64,000 nucleotides of DNA from a virus. Numbering within the stretch: position 1 is the first letter of the stretch; each line of letters opens with the position of its first letter. The translations under genes were made by a program, and so were the position numbers. The stretch is from the IMG/VR virus record IMGVR_UViG_3300046665_000548, positions 543,745 through 607,744 of that record, one strand, 5' to 3'. The notes below the pieces were generated by a model. It was given only the letters and a program-made list of their open reading frames with translations, had not been told where the DNA came from and ran no database searches. Shown here in pieces: positions 48,309-56,324 of the stretch.

Positions 48309-49775
48309 TTAAAGCCTGCATTCTCCGACGCTCGGTCGTTTGCACTCCTGATCGATTAGGTTTTGCGCCTCCGCGAACGGCATGACCATAACGTGCTGAT
48401 AATCGGTGTTTCGATATGAGCCGTCTCTCAAACGACGAACGGTTACGGAAGAGGATTCTACCTCGCGTCCGCCGACCACAAGAATGAATGGAACACGCGC
48501 CGTAGAATGTTCCTTGATCTTCTGCTTGAAATTCTCGTCGCGATTGTCCACAGAACCGCGCACTCCAGCGCGGGATAGCATCAACTGGATCGAGTCAGCA
48601 TATTCTTGCTGTTCTGGACTGACCGGAATGACAACATACTGAGCCGGGCTCAGCCACGGCGGCAGCCGTCCTTCGTAATGCTCTAGCAGGATGCCGATGA
48701 AACGCTCCATCGATCCCAAGATGGCACGATGAAGCATCACGGGAGGCTTGCGAGAACCATCCGTATCGGTGAATTCGGCACCCAGGTTCTTGGGGAGAAC
48801 CATATCAAGCTGGAGAGTGCCGCACTGCCACACGCGGTCGCGCAGATCGCGCAGCGCGAACTCAAGCTTCGGACCGTAGAACGCTCCCTCGCCCGGATAG
48901 ACTTCGTATTCGAGACCGGCCGCTTTCACGGCGTCGGACAACGCCTGCTCGGCCCGATCCCAATCAGCATCCGAACCGGCGCGAACATCCGGCCGAGTCG
49001 AAAAGCCAATCTTGATCTCGTCAAAACCAAAGTCCTTATAGACGCTGCTAAGCAGCGCAATGAATTTGCGCGTCTCGTCCATCACCTGATCTTCGGTGCA
49101 GAAGATATGGGCGTCATCCTGAGTGAACTGACGAACTCGCATGATGCCATGCAGAGCACCGGACGGCTCGTTGCGATGGCAGCAACCGAACTCGGCCATA
49201 CGCCATGGAAGCTGGCGATAGCTCACGGTCTTCGAGTTGAAAATTTGAACATGACAAGGACAGTTCATCGGCTTGAGACCAAGCTGATGCTCGTCGTCGT
49301 TGATTCGAAACGTGTCCATCATCATCTGAATGACGTTGGCTGCCTCGTGCTGAATTGGCGGCGTCGGGAAATTCCGCACGAATTCATTCGGATTATCGGG
49401 TTCTTCTCCGCCGCCAGTCGCGCCGAGACCATCCGTGATCGGGATACGATATTGTCCCTGGAGCCTATCCACGAGGTTGCTGAACATCGGATTGAGCGGT
49501 GGAGCCTCGGCATCGACGGCCAAGAACATGTTCTTGCGAAACTTGTCCCAATGGCCAGATTGCTCCCACAACGTTTTGCTGACTAGTTGCGGCGTGCGAA
49601 CCTCTACATATCCCTCGCCGCGAAGCCTGTCGCGAATGTAGGTCTCGATGGTGCGGAATAGCGTGAAGCCGTGTGGATGCCAGAATACGGACCCGGCCGC
49701 TTCTTCCTGGATGTGGAAAAGATCGAGTTCGACGCCAACGCGGCGGTGATCATAGGGAAGGAGTTCTTCGGACAC
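48309..49775 (-). CDS. thrS: Threonyl-tRNA synthetase lacking N-terminal domains
   Basis: 488 residues beginning at the catalytic domain: the TGS and editing domains of full-length ThrRS (~640) are absent. 'DHRRVGVELDLFHI' is the ThrRS start of the core; zinc ligands occur in 'MNCPCHVQIF', 'DDAHIFC' and 'MLHRAILGSMERF'; motif 2 is 'RNEPSGALHGIMRVRQF'; the anticodon-binding domain is at ~385-480. An extra ~40-residue insertion lies at ~105-145. GTG start at 49775. Would charge tRNA-Thr with less proofreading, or evade an inhibitor. Confidence 0.9.
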   Translation of the reverse strand: MSEELLPYDHRRVGVELDLFHIQEEAAGSVFWHPHGFTLFRTIETYIRDRLRGEGYVEVRTPQLVSKTLWEQSGHWDKFRKNMFLAVDAEAPPLNPMFSNLVDRLQGQYRIPITDGLGATGGGEEPDNPNEFVRNFPTPPIQHEAANVIQMMMDTFRINDDEHQLGLKPMNCPCHVQIFNSKTVSYRQLPWRMAEFGCCHRNEPSGALHGIMRVRQFTQDDAHIFCTEDQVMDETRKFIALLSSVYKDFGFDEIKIGFSTRPDVRAGSDADWDRAEQALSDAVKAAGLEYEVYPGEGAFYGPKLEFALRDLRDRVWQCGTLQLDMVLPKNLGAEFTDTDGSRKPPVMLHRAILGSMERFIGILLEHYEGRLPPWLSPAQYVVIPVSPEQQEYADSIQLMLSRAGVRGSVDNRDENFKQKIKEHSTARVPFILVVGGREVESSSVTVRRLRDGSYRNTDYQHVMVMPFAEAQNLIDQECKRPSVGECRL

Positions 49776-49792
49776 GCTTTGACTTTCTGATG

Positions 49793-50008
49793 CTAGTTCG
49801 GCTTCGCGCCATCACGCAAGGAACGACGGTTTTCAATATCGGCGCGCAATATAGCGGCGATCTCATTATTTGAAAGATGCGTTTGTGAAAAGACTTTTTG
49901 CAAGAAGGCCGCGTTTGCACGATCTTCTGGTGTCATTTGAGCTAGAATTTGATCTTCCGTCAGACCGATACCTTGGACGATATCGTCCTGTTCTTCTTTG
50001 TCGATCAT
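49793..50008 (-). CDS. Small acidic hypothetical protein (71 aa)
   Basis: Start at 50008 after GAGGACGAC. A helical protein with 'LTEDQILAQMTPEDRANAAFLQKVF' and an 'NNEIAAILRAD' segment. Eighteen bases before thrS, so probably in one operon. Confidence 0.55.
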   Translation of the reverse strand: MIDKEEQDDIVQGIGLTEDQILAQMTPEDRANAAFLQKVFSQTHLSNNEIAAILRADIENRRSLRDGAKPN

Positions 50009-50622
50009 GTCGTCCTCACTCGTCCCGCCCCCGACCATTCGTCGTCTATGGACTTCGGATAGTCATACCATGCTCTGGCTGACCAAACATCCACTTTGTG
50101 ACAGAACGCAGCCAGTTCGTTCATCACCCGATGCTTGCTGGAATAGTCCTTCAACTCTCCCTCGACGTAAGTCAATGCATTCATCAGGGACGGTGTAAAG
50201 TATTGCTCGGCGTTTGGCAGGTACTCGCGCAGTTTTGCCTCTCGAAACGCCTTGAATGCTTCCTTGGTATCCAGTCCAGGCCGATTGAACGCCTCTCCTG
50301 ATTCGCTCACCTGGATGCGCCACGGCTTCTCCAGATCGTGCAGAAAGAAGATCAGGAGCGCGTCCGAAAGAGAGAACGGCAACGGACGGCCGAATGCCTC
50401 GTCAAACGCGTACAGGTGTCGCGTATAGTTCATGCCATCAGTGATATGATCGATATAACCGCCATCCCATGTCTGATGATTATGGGTAGAACCACGCGTC
50501 TTTTCGAAAAGAGCGCGGTTTTCGATCAGGATTTTCTGGCACATCAGCCGGAAAGGCTGATCGATCAACTCGATACAGCGCTCGATGGGGTAGTAATCGA
50601 GGGTTGCGAAAACGGAACGCAT
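50005..50622 (-). CDS. HD-domain phosphohydrolase-like protein
   Basis: 205 residues. 'THNHQTWDGGYIDHITDGMNYTRHLY' and 'DALLIFFLHDLEKPW' give the spaced His/His-Asp set of HD-fold metal-dependent hydrolases. Targets of HD enzymes include nucleotides, cyclic dinucleotides and (p)ppGpp. Overlaps the next gene's start by four bases; abuts the methyltransferase stop. Confidence 0.7.
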   Translation of the reverse strand: MRSVFATLDYYPIERCIELIDQPFRLMCQKILIENRALFEKTRGSTHNHQTWDGGYIDHITDGMNYTRHLYAFDEAFGRPLPFSLSDALLIFFLHDLEKPWRIQVSESGEAFNRPGLDTKEAFKAFREAKLREYLPNAEQYFTPSLMNALTYVEGELKDYSSKHRVMNELAAFCHKVDVWSARAWYDYPKSIDDEWSGAGRVRTT

Positions 50623-51450
50623 TCACGCCTTCTCCAAAATCAATTTCAGATGGGTACGATCCTGGAGGTCGATCCCGAAATCCTTCTTAATCTGCTGCCG
50701 CGCAAAAGGCAGCGTAAAATGATCGATGAAGGTCGGAGTCCATTCCACGGGAACGCGGTTCAAAAGAGCTTCTAGATTGATCGGCAAATAGTTTTCGATC
50801 AGTTCGCGGCTCCAGTTCGCCGTGTAGCGGTACTTGAGCAGAAAGTGCACAAGGCTCCAATTCGACTCCAGCGTTCCCCACTGCTGCTCGAACTGCACAA
50901 TGGCTTCCGGATTGTGACGCTGCCGAATCTTGGCTACGCTGATCGGATCAGACGGACGGCTCACGGTACGGCTCACGCTCATGTCGCGAATGACAACCAC
51001 GTCAAAAAACGCGGTGTCAAAGATGCGCCTCCAGAAGGTTTCGATCTCGTCGCGATTGCCGTAGCTCAGAACCTCGTGGATGATGCTGCTGCACACAACG
51101 GCCCGCTTCGCCTTCTCCGTCTGACTGCCGCGTTTGAGACGACCGTCCAGTGCAGCTTCGACATCTGCATAGTCGCTGAAAAAATCGATGTTCGGGTGAG
51201 CGATCCGCGCGCGTTCGATTTCTCGCTCGCTGATATCGAAACCGATGTAATCTCGCTCTGGAAACAGCGTTTGCAGAATTCCAAGCATGCGTCCATCCGC
51301 GCAGCCATAATCAACAATCACGTCGGCGTCGATCTGATCTGCGAAGAAGAGCTTGTCCAGGAAACCCTTGCCCATTTCACGATTGTAGTGATCGAGATCG
51401 GGCACGACCTCACTGAATTCCACGATCTTGCCGCGCTGATCCATTACCAT
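50623..51450 (-). CDS. SAM-dependent methyltransferase (class I)
   Basis: 275 residues. Motif I 'VIVDYGCADGRMLGIL' (~45-60), acidic end of strand 2 in 'YIGFDISE' (~70-77), and 'VCSSIIHEVLSYG' (post-III). No DNA-MTase N-P-P-Y-type motif, so a small-molecule, RNA or protein target is more likely. One base from the HD-domain gene, making a pair. Confidence 0.75.
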   Translation of the reverse strand: MVMDQRGKIVEFSEVVPDLDHYNREMGKGFLDKLFFADQIDADVIVDYGCADGRMLGILQTLFPERDYIGFDISEREIERARIAHPNIDFFSDYADVEAALDGRLKRGSQTEKAKRAVVCSSIIHEVLSYGNRDEIETFWRRIFDTAFFDVVVIRDMSVSRTVSRPSDPISVAKIRQRHNPEAIVQFEQQWGTLESNWSLVHFLLKYRYTANWSRELIENYLPINLEALLNRVPVEWTPTFIDHFTLPFARQQIKKDFGIDLQDRTHLKLILEKA

Positions 51451-51494
51451 GATCTCAAATACTCCCTAAAAGGCGGTTTGCCTCCGCGCTCTCT

Positions 51495-51656
51495 TCAATT
51501 TTGGCGTGCCTGCGAGTCCGGCGTCTGAACCAGTTCGAACTTACAGGCTTTCGGGTGCGCCTTGAGACAGACCACCCACATGCCCTCGGGCGGCAGGTCA
51601 ACCCACCGCATGTAGATATGATCACCGACGTTCCTGCATTTGACCGGTTTCGTCAT
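51495..51656 (-). CDS. Small hypothetical protein (53 aa)
   Basis: Starts in an ATGA overlap with the preceding gene's stop and contains three Cys (Cys7, Cys30, Cys38) with Trp residues: 'HIYMRWVDLPPEGMWVVCLKAHPKACKFEL'. Translational coupling supports it. Function unknown. Confidence 0.5.
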   Translation of the reverse strand: MTKPVKCRNVGDHIYMRWVDLPPEGMWVVCLKAHPKACKFELVQTPDSQARQN

Positions 51657-52102
51657 CGCGAAACCTCAATCACCGCAAATGGGAATTTTTGGCAGGCGTC
51701 GAGATACTGCGCCACGAAGCTGACCAGACCTTGATAGTCGCCCCACCCGTTGGACGGATTGAACTGCTTGAATTTGTCCGGATCGGCTGCGAGACGAATC
51801 AATCCCTGTGTAAGAGGATCGATCAGTTCGCTGGCAATATCGACGTTGATTTCGTCCGGCCGCCACAGATGTTGATAGATACCGGCTTCCTCTGCCATCT
51901 TGTTGAGATTGTGCGTGATATTGGCCGAGTAGACCTCGCCGTTGTCGCCGCCCACCATCATCGTGACTGGTTCGCGACCCGGATATAGACGATCCCATTC
52001 TTCGCGCGTGACCTCGCGCGTCCGACCTGTTTCGCGCACAAAGATGGCTGCGCGTGGCTCAGTTTTACCGCCTGTAGTGCGAAGAGTAACGTCGAGCGAC
52101 AT
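51653..52102 (-). CDS. Hypothetical protein (149 aa)
   Basis: Begins 'MSLDVTLRTTG', then 'VYSANITHNLNKMAEEAGIYQHLWRPDEI' and 'LVSFVAQYLDACQKFPFAVIEVSR'. This 'SANITHNLxxMA' segment is familiar from phage-encoded conserved proteins of unknown role. Overlaps neighbours on both sides (one base upstream, four bases downstream). Confidence 0.65.
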   Translation of the reverse strand: MSLDVTLRTTGGKTEPRAAIFVRETGRTREVTREEWDRLYPGREPVTMMVGGDNGEVYSANITHNLNKMAEEAGIYQHLWRPDEINVDIASELIDPLTQGLIRLAADPDKFKQFNPSNGWGDYQGLVSFVAQYLDACQKFPFAVIEVSR

Positions 52103-52290
52103 TATTCTGCCTCCAAAGAACGCTTGACCTCATCCACGGACGGGAAGGTTTCGCCGCGCGACCCCTTGCGAGCAAAGTAATAGCCGCCCTCTTCCTGCTG
52201 CCGGATGAAGCCCTGCATGCGACCGTCCATGGTGACCCGGATCGCAAAAACCTTGCTGTCGGAAATATCGTTATACGAAATGCGCGCCAT
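52102..52290 (-). CDS. Small hypothetical protein (62 aa)
   Basis: Start at 52290, inside the end of the upstream membrane peptide gene. Strand-rich 'SKVFAIRVTMDGRMQGFIRQQEEGGYYFARKGSRGETF'. One-base overlap with the next gene. Not recognised. Confidence 0.55.
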   Translation of the reverse strand: MARISYNDISDSKVFAIRVTMDGRMQGFIRQQEEGGYYFARKGSRGETFPSVDEVKRSLEAE

Positions 52291-52435
52291 TATTCTGCTC
52301 CCTGTGTGGCTTCGGCAGCACGCCGCGCCGAATAAGGTCATTCCATCCAAAACGCTCATGGAGCTTGCCGAGCACAAAACCCAACGCAAGATTGCCGAAG
52401 ACGAGCGCCACAATCATGAGAGGATGGATATTCAT
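52271..52435 (-). CDS. Small single-pass membrane protein (54 aa)
   Basis: ATG at 52435 with AGGAAGG upstream. One transmembrane helix at ~5-23 (LMIVALVFGNLALGFVLG) and a basic tail. Overlaps the next gene by 20 bases. Typical of small phage membrane proteins, unassigned. Confidence 0.5.
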   Translation of the reverse strand: MNIHPLMIVALVFGNLALGFVLGKLHERFGWNDLIRRGVLPKPHREQNNGAHFV

Positions 52436-52485
52436 TTTTGGACCCTTCCTGGGGGATGACGCGGCCTTTCGACCGCGCCCGTTGA

Positions 52486-53394
52486 TTACTTGATGCCGAG
52501 CGCCTTGAGGACGACCGTCAGATTGGTTCCGAATGCCGCCTTGAGCGCCTTGCGGGTCTCGGCGTCGGCCTGTGCAGCCTCGAAAGCTTCACGAACGTCC
52601 TTCATGGCCTTGGCCGGGGTGACGCGACCATCGACGTGCTTCGCGGTCGCCTTGGCCTTACCAGTGACCTTGGCCTTTTCGACTGCGCCGGTCAGCTTGG
52701 CCACTGCCGCATCTACTGACTTGCTCTCGCGGATCACCTGCTGTGCGAGGGTCGCGGTCACCGCGCCTTCTGAGATCATCTTCTTCACCTGTTCCGGAGC
52801 TTCCTGAAGTTCCAGCAGGTTGTTGACGTGGGTGATCGAGCGAGAAATCTCGTCAGCGGTCTGCTCCACGGTCCAGCCGAGAGCCATGAGACGCTTCACG
52901 ACGACGCCCTGCTCCAGCGCGGTCAGCGCCTTGCCCGAGTTGCTGATGATCTGCTTGAGGATGCGGTCAGCCTCATTCGCGCCCTTCTCGACCTTCTGGA
53001 CCGGAACCGAGCGAACCTCAGCACCGTAAACCTCCATGGCCCGGCGAACCGCGAAAAAGCGGCAGAAACCGTCTTCGACGTACAGCTTGCCACCTTCAAG
53101 GCTGACTTCCAGCGGCTTGCGGACACCGCGCTTCGCGATGGAACGGGCCAGCCAGTCGATGTGGGCCTTGTTCTCGGTCGAATCCATCACGCGGCTGTTG
53201 TAGCCGTCCTTCACGTGAAGATCGAAGGGGTTGACCTGGAACAGATCGGAACGACCGACTGCGATCTCCTTGATGGTGGTCTTGCCCTTGGCGAGGGAAC
53301 GGACCTTCTGCGCCGCATCCGACTTGGCGTCGCCCTGGCGCGAGAAATCGATCACGACTGGAGCAGCGACGAAAGCGACGACATCGTTCTTCAT
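52486..53394 (-). CDS. ParB-like protein
   Basis: 302 residues. The ATG at 53394 is preferred to an upstream TTG that lies inside the promoter. 'LFQVNPFDLHVKDGYNSRVMDS', 'LARSIAKRGVRKPLEVSLEGGKLYVEDGFCRFFAVRRA' follow the ParB N-terminal (CTPase-type) domain with a variant of the G-E-R-R patch (D-G-F-C-R). 'GWTVEQTADEISRSITHVNNLLELQEAP' is the ParB helix-turn-helix. C-terminus is Ala/Lys-rich. No parA is seen. Might bind DNA sites for segregation, packaging or transcription control. Confidence 0.82.
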   Translation of the reverse strand: MKNDVVAFVAAPVVIDFSRQGDAKSDAAQKVRSLAKGKTTIKEIAVGRSDLFQVNPFDLHVKDGYNSRVMDSTENKAHIDWLARSIAKRGVRKPLEVSLEGGKLYVEDGFCRFFAVRRAMEVYGAEVRSVPVQKVEKGANEADRILKQIISNSGKALTALEQGVVVKRLMALGWTVEQTADEISRSITHVNNLLELQEAPEQVKKMISEGAVTATLAQQVIRESKSVDAAVAKLTGAVEKAKVTGKAKATAKHVDGRVTPAKAMKDVREAFEAAQADAETRKALKAAFGTNLTVVLKALGIK

Positions 53395-53441
53395 GGACCA
53401 CACCCTCTGGGAAAGAGCAGCGAATCGCTGCGGTTGATCTA

Positions 53442-53469
53442 AGACTACCAGAATTTTGACGGTCGTCAA
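53442..53469 (-). promoter_or_regulatory. Early-type promoter for the ParB-like gene
   Basis: Minus strand: TTGACG, 16-base spacer ending TCTGG, TAGTCT; 47 bases before the ATG. Confidence 0.55.
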
Positions 53470-53504
53470 CCGTTTTCTCGAAATATTTGGTAGGTTGGTT
53501 CGAG

Positions 53505-53512
53505 ATAAATAC
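53505..53512 (+). promoter_or_regulatory. Late-type promoter element ATAAATAC
   Basis: Seven bases before the methyltransferase ATG at 53520; close to the T4 late core. Confidence 0.35.
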
Positions 53513-53519
53513 GTCTATA

Positions 53520-54119
53520 ATGGACGACATCATTCGCTGGCCCGGCGACCAACAGGCCATACTCGACAGCAAGTTGCAACGAGCCCAAAGTCTCGTAGGG
53601 TCATCCAAGGATCGCCCTGACAACGATTTCTATCCTACGCCGCCAAACGCGACAGAGGCACTGCTCTCCGTCGAGAAGTTTTCCGGAGACATTTGGGAAC
53701 CTGCGTGTGGCGACGGAGCGATCTGTAAAGTCTTGGAAGCGCATGGGCACACCGTGATCGCTACAGACTTGATCGACAGAGGTTGGGGCAAAGGTGGACA
53801 AGACTTCTTCACGTCCGATCTGAGCGCGGCAAACATCATTACCAATCCGCCGTATAAATTCGGTGAAGAGTTCGTTCGTCACTCGCTTACCAAAACCACA
53901 GGAAAGGTTGCGATGCTGATGAAGTTGGCCTTTCTGGAAGGGGCCAAACGCAAGCTGATGTACGAAAGCACACCAATTAAATCGGTCTATGTTTTCAGTA
54001 AGAGACTGACAATGTATCGCAATGGCGATAAGAGTGGATATTCCTCGGGAATGATCCCTTTTTGCTGGATCGTTTGGGAGCACGGATACACCGGACAACC
54101 AACCATGGGATGGCTGTGA
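53520..54119 (+). CDS. DNA N6-adenine methyltransferase-like protein
   Basis: 199 residues. 'WEPACGDGAICKVLE' is the SAM-binding motif I and 'ITNPPYKFGEEF' the N-P-P-Y catalytic motif of N6-adenine (or N4-cytosine) methyltransferases. 'NDFYPTPPNATEALL' at the start is common in phage-encoded DNA adenine methylases of this size. No separate target-recognition domain, so specificity cannot be read. Might protect phage DNA. Confidence 0.8.
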   Translation: MDDIIRWPGDQQAILDSKLQRAQSLVGSSKDRPDNDFYPTPPNATEALLSVEKFSGDIWEPACGDGAICKVLEAHGHTVIATDLIDRGWGKGGQDFFTSDLSAANIITNPPYKFGEEFVRHSLTKTTGKVAMLMKLAFLEGAKRKLMYESTPIKSVYVFSKRLTMYRNGDKSGYSSGMIPFCWIVWEHGYTGQPTMGWL

Positions 54120-54238
54120 TTTTGGTTCGCTCGTAATAATTTTTTGGTTAAGGCTTGATTTCGTAAATTGGTCTCGGTATGAGGATTTCGCCGCGCAGAT
54201 ATGGCACGGTTTTTTCCTGTCACGGAGACCTTTTCAAA

Positions 54239-55009
54239 ATGTCATCTACCGCAATTCGTTCCCAAAGCACTGCTCTTTCGGTCATCGTTTCTCCCGAACC
54301 CGCCTCGACCAAGGCGAAGAAGTCCACCAACATTCTCCGCGCGCCGACCAAGGGCATCACTGTCCGTGACCGCGCGTCTCTCGAAGCCAAGCTGCGCCGT
54401 CTGACCGACAAGCTCAGCGTAGAAGAAACCCTCATTGTTCAGACCATCAAGAACAACCGAGGTCTCTCTATGGTTGAGTATGCCCGCATTCTCGCTGGCG
54501 ACGACGCTGCCTCCCGTTCCATGTGGGCACAGCGCATCAGCAAGGTGCTGATCAAGACCCAGCAGGGCAAGCGCCTCGCCGCCTTCGGCGCGGTTGCCAT
54601 CGCGCCCCTCGGCAGCACGGCAAAGTGGTTCACCAGCCTTCCCAAGTCCTACAAGAACCGCGTTCCTCGTCGCGAAGCCGGAATGCAGATTTCCAAACTG
54701 GCATTCAACGGTTCTGTCACCAGCGACATCAAGCGTGATTTCACCGAAGCTCGCCAAGGTTATCTGGCCGCTTTCGGCAACCGTTGGGTGTCTTCCAGCC
54801 GTCTCGATGACATCGCTCGCGGCGACTCTATCCTTGCCTATCAGGCCGTGAACGCATCCGAAGCTCAGATCGAAAAGTCCGGTCTGGAGCGTCGCATCGG
54901 TCTCCTCGGCCGTGAGATGGACAAGATCGGCACCAGCATCGTGGAAGTCAGCGGCCTCAACGGATTGATCCGCAAGGTCAACGGTCTCGTAGCTCAGGCA
55001 ACACGATAA
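54239..55009 (+). CDS. Hypothetical early-type protein (256 aa)
   Basis: Start at 54239 after CGGAGACC. GC-rich. First ~45 residues are Ser/Thr/Lys/Pro-rich; the rest is helical and basic, with 'LSVEETLIVQTIKNNRGLSMVEYARILAGDD' like a winged-helix start. Possible TTGATT/TATGAG promoter at 54155-54183. Terminator follows. Could be nucleic-acid binding; not recognised. Confidence 0.6.
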   Translation: MSSTAIRSQSTALSVIVSPEPASTKAKKSTNILRAPTKGITVRDRASLEAKLRRLTDKLSVEETLIVQTIKNNRGLSMVEYARILAGDDAASRSMWAQRISKVLIKTQQGKRLAAFGAVAIAPLGSTAKWFTSLPKSYKNRVPRREAGMQISKLAFNGSVTSDIKRDFTEARQGYLAAFGNRWVSSSRLDDIARGDSILAYQAVNASEAQIEKSGLERRIGLLGREMDKIGTSIVEVSGLNGLIRKVNGLVAQATR

Positions 55010-55015
55010 AAACTT

Positions 55016-55046
55016 ACGCCCCGTTCGATCAGAGCGGGGCGTCGTT
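55016..55046 (+). terminator. Rho-independent terminator
   Basis: ACGCCCCG / CGGGGCGT stem with an 11-base loop, followed by CGTTTC. Confidence 0.7.
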
Positions 55047-55074
55047 TCTCTAAGATCAGTAAAGGCGGCGTCAA

Positions 55075-55776
55075 ATGAATCTTTCTGTGAAGAATACGGC
55101 GAAAAAATTGATTGTTCGCGCCGCTCATCCCTCTACTACACCACAAGAGGCAATCGGTGCCTTGAACCTGTTGCACCGACAGTTGAACGCTCAGGGCCTG
55201 AGCATCGAAGCTCTTCTCTCCGACGCGCAAGCTGAACCCCCGCCCCCTCCGGCCGCCGTCGATTTTCTGCGAAAGATTACGGCGCTTGAAGCAACAATAC
55301 GGGAGCGCGACGCAACCGTTGCCGCACTCGAAAAAGAGTTGAAGGACGCCAAGAAGAAGACCGATCCCGCGCCCAAGGCCAAATCAACCCAGGTCGTTGA
55401 GGCTGATGATTCAGATTTCACCTACGACGGATTTCAGTCGGCCGCGATTCGCAAATTCAAGAAGGTACACGGCTGGCAGACGATTTTCTGTCATCATGCC
55501 GGGGTGAAGCGGGCGACGATCCAGCAGTGGCGTCAGAAGGGAATCGTCTCGGAAGATGCCTATAGTCTGCTAAACGGTATTACCGTGGTAGATAGCCCGA
55601 CGAAGAAAACCGCCTGGAGCGATTCCGAGCTTTCTCGTTGCATTGCACTATGCAAAGCAGGCGACAAAACCGACGAGCAAATCTCAACCACATTAACCAA
55701 AGAATTCGGACGACGGATCACCGCAAATTCCATCGCTGGTACCAAGAATAGGCTCCGGCTTCAGGGCAAGCTTTGA
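55075..55776 (+). CDS. Putative DNA-binding protein with GcrA/Myb-like C-terminus (233 aa)
   Basis: The N-terminal ~45 residues are helical (DUF2786-like style: 'APQEAIGALNLLHRQLNAQGLSIEALL'). ~60-100 is a coiled coil with Lys-rich end. ~120-165 contains 'GVKRATIQQWRQKGIVSEDAYSLLNGI', a helix-turn-helix of the YdaS/Cro type. The final ~50 residues ('WSDSELSRCIALCKAGDKTDEQISTTLTKEFGRRITANSIAGTKNRL') resemble the GcrA DNA-binding segment of alphaproteobacteria. A phage transcription regulator is plausible. Confidence 0.6.
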   Translation: MNLSVKNTAKKLIVRAAHPSTTPQEAIGALNLLHRQLNAQGLSIEALLSDAQAEPPPPPAAVDFLRKITALEATIRERDATVAALEKELKDAKKKTDPAPKAKSTQVVEADDSDFTYDGFQSAAIRKFKKVHGWQTIFCHHAGVKRATIQQWRQKGIVSEDAYSLLNGITVVDSPTKKTAWSDSELSRCIALCKAGDKTDEQISTTLTKEFGRRITANSIAGTKNRLRLQGKL

Positions 55777-55801
55777 CAAAACCTCGTCAATCTGGTAGTT
55801 G
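55773..55801 (+). promoter_or_regulatory. Early-type promoter
   Basis: TTGACA, 17 bases, TAGTTG, overlapping the end of the previous gene; it would drive the structured leader that follows. Confidence 0.45.
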
Positions 55802-55810
55802 AGTTCCGCT

Positions 55811-55881
55811 AGACGGCCTGTGTAACCGCAGGTCGTCTGTAGAAGCCTCGTCCTGTTCGCGCCGTTCAGGATGGGGCTTCT
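55811..55881 (+). ncRNA. Structured leader RNA: two tandem hairpins
   Basis: Hairpin 1 (55811-55838): AGACGGCCTG pairs with CAGGTCGTCT with one mismatch. Hairpin 2 (55841-55881): outer stem AGAAGCC/GGCTTCT and inner stem CCTG/CAGG. They fill the region between the promoter at 55773 and a 61-residue gene. May be a regulatory leader or a small RNA. Confidence 0.45.
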
Positions 55882-55901
55882 ACTTTATCGAAGAGGTATC
55901 A

Positions 55902-56087
55902 ATGGACCTTTTTTGGATAGCTGTATTTTTGCTTCCGTTTATCGGTGCGTTGCACCGATACGGCGTGAGCTACGGCTACAGAGGGGTATCCAGAGCAGCA
56001 GCTTGGCACGAGGCGTGGCGCGTGGGTTTCATGCTCGCGATGATATGCGGGCTGTTCGCGGTAGCGCATCTGTACCAACAACGGTAG
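55902..56087 (+). CDS. Small membrane protein (61 aa)
   Basis: Two hydrophobic segments (~3-17 and ~44-57). GAAGAGG precedes the ATG. Downstream of a structured leader. Unassigned. Confidence 0.5.
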   Translation: MDLFWIAVFLLPFIGALHRYGVSYGYRGVSRAAAWHEAWRVGFMLAMICGLFAVAHLYQQR

Positions 56088-56093
56088 ACCTCT

Positions 56094-56324
56094 ATGGCAC
56101 GTGTATTTTCCAAACAATGGAAAGAAGATCGCCGTCAGGCCAGATGCCTGCATTGGTGGGATGACGAGACAACCACGCATACGCACGAAGAATCTTATGG
56201 TGCGGTTGTTTGCGTTATACAACAAAAGACCGATCTTGTGACGGTCGAACAACGGAAGTGCGTAAAGTGTGGACTAACTGATGAGAGAACAGTTGGTCGC
56301 GAATTTCTTGGATGGCTTCCTTAG
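56094..56324 (+). CDS. Small Cys/His protein (76 aa)
   Basis: Six bases after the membrane protein gene. 'ARCLHWWDDETTTHTH' and 'RKCVKCGLTDERT' give Cys and His pairs that may bind zinc. Convergent with the methyltransferase, overlapping it by four bases. Confidence 0.5.
   Translation: MARVFSKQWKEDRRQARCLHWWDDETTTHTHEESYGAVVCVIQQKTDLVTVEQRKCVKCGLTDERTVGREFLGWLP

Noticed and set aside
48729-49586. Plus-strand open frame of 285 residues
   Set aside because: Shadow of the thrS gene; no ribosome-binding site or recognisable motif.
53395-53469. TTG start at 53469 for the ParB-like gene
   Set aside because: The TTG is part of the -35 element of its promoter, so it cannot be in the mRNA.
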